Below are positions 60,301 through 64,000 of a stretch of 64,000 bases of DNA, piece by piece. The stretch comes from Trichaptum fuscoviolaceum (lineage: Eukaryota > Basidiomycota > Agaricomycetes > Hymenochaetales > Trichaptaceae). Made by a program: the position numbers and the translations under genes. Each line of letters starts with the position of its first letter. Position 1 is the first letter of the stretch. The notes below the pieces were generated by a model. That model had not been told where the DNA came from, searched no databases, and was given only the letters and a program-made list of their open reading frames with translations. The DNA lies in contig CAJSYZ010000009.1 of NCBI GenBank assembly GCA_910574455.1, positions 4,853,040-4,917,039 of the forward strand, written 5' to 3'.

Positions 60301-60929
60301 TAGCCTCGTGACCAGGCCAGGCTATTTATATGGGTCGCTTTGCTCGGAAGGCGTAGCCGGCCTGGTTTACAAGGTTCTCAATTACAAGACTTTGCAGGGA
60401 GTTTGAAATTAATCGAAATGTAGTAGTGATTTCATAGGTTTCCTCGTATTCCAAAGATAATAGTCCGATGACGTCATGTGAATGTCACTAAAAACTAACT
60501 TCAATCCACTTCTTGCGGCCCACAACCTCAGCAAAACATTGACGCCTGTGCTTGATTGCCACCTCTAAGACTATCTTGTTTCAGTGTATCTTAGCATTTT
60601 AATGTCATAGGAATTAACCCTATTGTGTAAGCCATCATATTCATACTGAGTGTCTTATACAAAGCCTACATATATGCACACTTAGAACGGCCAGGTGGCA
60701 TGCGTCAGGTACGCTTCAAGTTGCGTCATTCGGCTGTGGCAATATGTGTTGTTTGGCTTCATTATTTTTATTTGTGTCTTAGTCATTACATCAACTGGGT
60801 GTGCTACTATATTTGTATTATAATTCAAACTCCCTGCAAAGTCTTTTAAAATGAAACCTTAAAATCCAGACCGGCTACGCCTTCAGAGCAAAGCGACCCT
60901 TATAAGTAGCCTGGTCTGGTTCGAGACTA
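60301..60929. mobile_element. 629-bp TAG-ended MITE in the last exon of gene E
   Basis: Inverted ends share GGGTCGCTTTGCTC and AAGGCGTAGCCGG and begin TAGCCTCGTGACCAGGCC / TAGTCTCGAACCAGACC. The 8-bp TSD AGAGGAAG is at 60293-60300 and 60930-60937. Gene A keeps the uninterrupted sequence at this site (about 6858-6870). No coding capacity. Same family as 42804-42885. Confidence 0.9.
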
Positions 60930-61303
60930 AGAGGAAGCAGACCCTAAAGCTCAAGACGAAAATCCGCAAATGGATGCTCTCGGTGAAGAAGAGAGACCAC
61001 ATTCGCATACCGAAGCTGAGAAAGCTCCGTCTACTTCAGAAGACTACCGTGAAGGATCACAGAGCAACAAAGAGTCGGGAGAGTGATAATATAACCTGGT
61101 GAAGTACTGTAGTTCTTGTACAACTGGCTTGCACGACACGATGTGCGCGGAGCATTGCCTCATTAGCCTTTCTCTCTTGTATAGTTTCTGTCATGCAATT
61201 AGTATTTGTTCAAACCCTGAGAATTGCCAATGTACTCAGGAGTGCTTCAATCGTAGTAAATGCCAAATAATTCTTTTATTGTACACGGATATAATCGGTC
61301 CCC

Positions 61304-61312
61304 TATATAAAG
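61304..61312 (+). promoter_or_regulatory. TATA box, TATATAAAG
   Basis: Second copy of the box at 15277-15285, with the same upstream GGATATAATCGGTC. Confidence 0.5.
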
Positions 61313-62360
61313 GAGCTCCAGATCATGCGAGAAGCAGCAGTACCCTATTACAGCCAACATACCTGCTCACGTAGACGAAAAAACCGACGCGCTGGAGATC
61401 GCCTGTGCGCTCGCCAACTCGCGCGTACCGACGCCCTTGCGGATGGACTGCTTCTTCGCGATACTCTCCGTGTTCCCGGCTAATGTCAATGCAATGTTTA
61501 GTACCCTTCCCTCCGACTTGTCCGGCATGCAGAGCTCACACACGGCGTGTGCACTCGACAGTTTGGGGTTGGCATTCAGGGTGGGTGCTAAGTAGCGAGG
61601 CTGAACCGTTGTGCTAACGGGAGCGGGGCAAGTATGGGCGTGGGTCTGGGCCTTTATTACTGAAATTCCGGGAAATGATGGCTCAGGGTACTGTCAGCCA
61701 GATAGGATGGGGCATATCGTCATCTGCAAGTCAGATCTGATTTTCTTTCGTGGCCCCTACGCCAGTGGAATACTGACTGCGGTCGCCTTCACAGACAATT
61801 GGGGATGCTCTTTTGCCACCATTTTAACTTCTAGAAGAAACGCCGCATATCAGTTTGCTCTGTGTGATAGGTCAACACGGAGGCTGGCACAGGCGGTTCT
61901 TCGAACAGCATAGTTTGAGAAAGAGCACGAGGAATTGACAAAGGTTGAGGCAATGGAGGTCGAGGAGCTTGACACCAGCTCGTCTGAACAGAATGAATGT
62001 CCAGAATTGAAGGTTAGACCAAATGAAAGTGGATACCGAAGTCAATTGCATGACATTAAGATTGCACTACTGTTTGTCCAGACTGGAGACATGACGAGAA
62101 TGGTAAGGAGCCATTGATTGCGATCACGCAGACCGTGAGATAAGAGACGAAAATCAAGAAAAAGAGCGATAAAATGATTGAACGCGAGAGTTGCTAGACG
62201 GAAATGCTTGGGAAGTGCTTCCGGACGAGACAGAGTTGTGTACAAGTAGAGGAGGGCTGGTAATATCGGCTTATCAGTATAGCATCTCGAAGTTAGTCGA
62301 GGCAAGAGGAAGCCGTAAACACTCATCGATAAAATTAATCCTTCCCAGACGACTGGCTCC

Positions 62361-62380
62361 TTTTTTTTTTTTTTTTTTTT
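62361..62380. repeat. Poly(T) tract of 20 bases
   Basis: Uninterrupted run of T absent from the paired position near 16320. In minus sense it is a poly(A) tail-like run, possibly left by a retroposon or an unstable homopolymer. Confidence 0.8.
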
Positions 62381-62397
62381 AAGACCTTCGTAGTTCT

Positions 62398-62520
62398 CAG
62401 AGATGACTGCAGATATGACGCACGCACTCCGCTTGGCCCCTGGCGATCATCGCCGATCCTTCGCGGTCGATGCTGTCCAATTGGCAATCCAGATCGGAAT
62501 CGACTAAGAAAGTCACCGGA
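62398..62520. repeat. Dispersed ~130-bp conserved motif, copy 5
   Basis: GATGACTGCAGATATGACGC, GGCGATCATCGCCGATCC and CCAGATCGGAATCGACTAAG, as in the four other copies. Confidence 0.6.
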
Positions 62521-64000
62521 TATTGACGACAGCAGAAGGAAACCCACCCTTTTTCTTTCATAGAATAGCTTTGAGCCCATTGGCGTCCGTAGCAGTTTGC
62601 CCACCGGTGAAAAATTTTATCCATGGTGGCAACCAGAAAGACATCGTCGGTGGAGAGACAGTTGCGGTATGGCGGTGGTTTACGTTCTCACGGTCCCAGG
62701 CACAATAACCTCGCCGACTCCGAGTCCCCCTTGTTCTGGTCTTTGATTGATTGACCAAATCTCGCGATTGCACCAATACCCGCACTTTATCGTAAGAAAG
62801 TATTGCATTGAATTTCTATCCCAATCTTACATCTCTGGCGCCCTGAGGTAGAGATAAACGCAAATCACTTTCATATTGATTTCTATGGGAGACAATGGTG
62901 GGGATAACAAAAGGACCTTACACACTATAGTATAGGACAGTGGACTAATGTGACACTAGGGGAATGTGTTTCTTCGTCGATCAGCAACAACGGAGAGCCC
63001 AGCACGAACTCTGCCCAAGTATCGACCCCAGCCACCTTAGTATCCCTGCCCGCACCAGAGCCCTCCTTTCTTGGCCAGACCAACCAGCACGCTACGCCAT
63101 TCATGAAACCTCGCAACGCTATCTTGTGGTATGGCTTTTCCGCCATCCAGCAAGGGTATTGTGCAGAGAATGCAACTTGAGGGTTGAAGAGGGTTGCAGA
63201 GTATAAGGGTCCGTGGGCGATTACGGCGTTTGCGACCGGTAGGGTCCTGGGCGGGGGCTGATTGCGTCGAGACGTATAACAAGCGGCAATCCAACCTTTC
63301 CCTCCGACGAAGGGCTGCGCAAAGGACAACGGCTCGCACGCGCGAGGATGTGAGAGCTGTGGTGGGCTGCGCGAGATCGGGTCGTTCGTGTGAGTATTGT
63401 GGAAGCGACTGGGGCAGAGCGGTCAACAGGTCTCAGTTATGATTGCACGGCACGTCCGGATGACGAACGATGTCTTAGGAATGGGGCCACGAGAAAGAGG
63501 ACAAGAAGGAAGAAGGTATGCCGAGCGAGGTTGTTGGAACCAGAAGAGAATGTCCGGGACAGTGGACCTTCATAGTCCTTCCGAGTTGACACAGATTGGG
63601 CGCAATAAGCGATCTACTCACGAGCGTCACGCCCAGCCTTTCCCGCATCCGACCCAGCTCAACTTCTCCGTCCCTCGCTGCAGCCTCTTTCCCCGCTATC
63701 GGTGTGCATATGTTTCAAAGACAAGTATGGAACCATGCAATTCAGATGGAATAGGTGGACGAGAAGGACAGAGGAGGGGGAAGACAACCGGAAGGCCTGC
63801 GTCCGCCTAGAGTGTGTTTGCATGGTAGATGCGGGTCCGAAATTTCGAGGCGAAGGACAAGCACGCTCGTTCAAGTTGGACTTTGCGCACCGTTTAGCAA
63901 GATGTTCGTAGTTAACGTGACACCACCATAACAGAAGTGTCGAGAGGTGCGAACAGTGAGCGTGAAGAGTGCAAAGGCTCTGCATTCGCGTCGTTATCAT
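62521..64000. other. Third copy of the 16.5-18.0 kb block, runs to the window edge
   Basis: Frames such as 63397-63810 (with VDLHSPSEL and NFSVPRCSLFPRYR) partly match those at 17.3 and 53.2 kb but break at different points. By analogy another KAP123 remnant would be expected just beyond 64000. Confidence 0.35.

Larger units (their letters stand above)
56336..61086 (+). pseudogene. Paralogue E of the array: one-base deletion and MITE in the last exon
   Basis: ATGGCTG, 12-nt microexon 56395-56406, GVNSSNEIL. R1 about 56790-57559 with 22-nt microexon 57363-57384; R2 57635-58541. TM1/TM2 exon 58595-58845, TM3 to 59019, intron 59020-59067, TM4. In the segment IWAGWVR of B, E is one base shorter (near 59178), which shifts the frame into an expanded Trp/Lys repeat of four units. 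After an intron GMDNRVADLN, then WGYPDLLKR, and a tail cut at PEEVAS by the MITE at 60301; the old tail resumes at 60938 and would end at 61086. If the deletion is a sequencing error, the gene would still make a protein truncated only in its tail. Confidence 0.7.
61087..62395 (+). other. Shared downstream block (copy after gene E)
   Basis: Copy of 15131-16320 with an uninterrupted GGAGCATTG (61148-61156) where the 8-kb composite sits after gene A. Contains the TATA box 61304-61312 and the 100-codon frame 61611-61913, 98 percent-like to its partner by eye. No family recognised. Confidence 0.4.

Overview
The window looks like accessory DNA of a filamentous basidiomycete, most likely a mushroom-forming agaricomycete. 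Support: many short (about 45-65 nt) GT-AG introns with CTAAT-type branch points, importin-beta (Kap123), PHD-finger and AGC-kinase fragments of fungal type, a chromodomain Ty3/gypsy element, and TTAGGG-type telomere-like tracts. I see no bacterial, plasmid, CRISPR or rRNA features and no intact tRNA. All coordinates and splice models were read by eye; no alignment or database search was run.

The backbone is a segmental tandem array. Five paralogues (A-E) of one multi-exon plus-strand membrane-protein gene start near 613, 26152, 37261, 47248 and 56336. Each protein has a short N-terminal region, two internal repeats of the same helical module (R1 and R2) with matching exon layouts, a four-segment membrane domain resembling the fungal DUF6535 type, a Trp/Lys-rich repeat just after the last membrane segment whose copy number differs between paralogues, and a soluble charged tail. 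A is a pseudogene (stop codon plus nested transposons). E has a one-base deletion and a MITE in its last exon. B, C and D are the better candidates for expressed genes. Upstream of B, D and E, on the opposite strand, lies a decayed copy of the karyopherin gene KAP123, so the duplicated unit is a head-to-head KAP123 / membrane-gene pair. Downstream of A and E, and partly D, lies a shared non-coding block with a strong TATA box.

Mobile DNA is dense, and many insertions can be delimited by terminal inverted repeats and target-site duplications (TSDs): a 1.32-kb element inside a 2.29-kb element inside gene A; an 8.0-kb composite (7088-15121) carrying a 6.7-kb Ty3/gypsy chromovirus with near-identical LTRs, whose empty site is preserved downstream of gene E; a 2.55-kb TIR element (18925-21472) carrying a decayed AGC kinase gene and a 3.17-kb TIR element (21882-25055), both within the KAP123 copy upstream of B; a 756-bp foldback element in a PHD-finger pseudogene near 32 kb; two members of a TAG-ended MITE family; a Tc1/mariner-like MITE; and two tRNA-like (SINE) boxes flanking telomere-like repeats.

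The most interesting possible system is the tandem array of repeat-containing membrane proteins, which shows internal duplication, probable gene conversion of the membrane exons, and a fast-changing juxtamembrane Trp/Lys repeat. Its function cannot be told from sequence.
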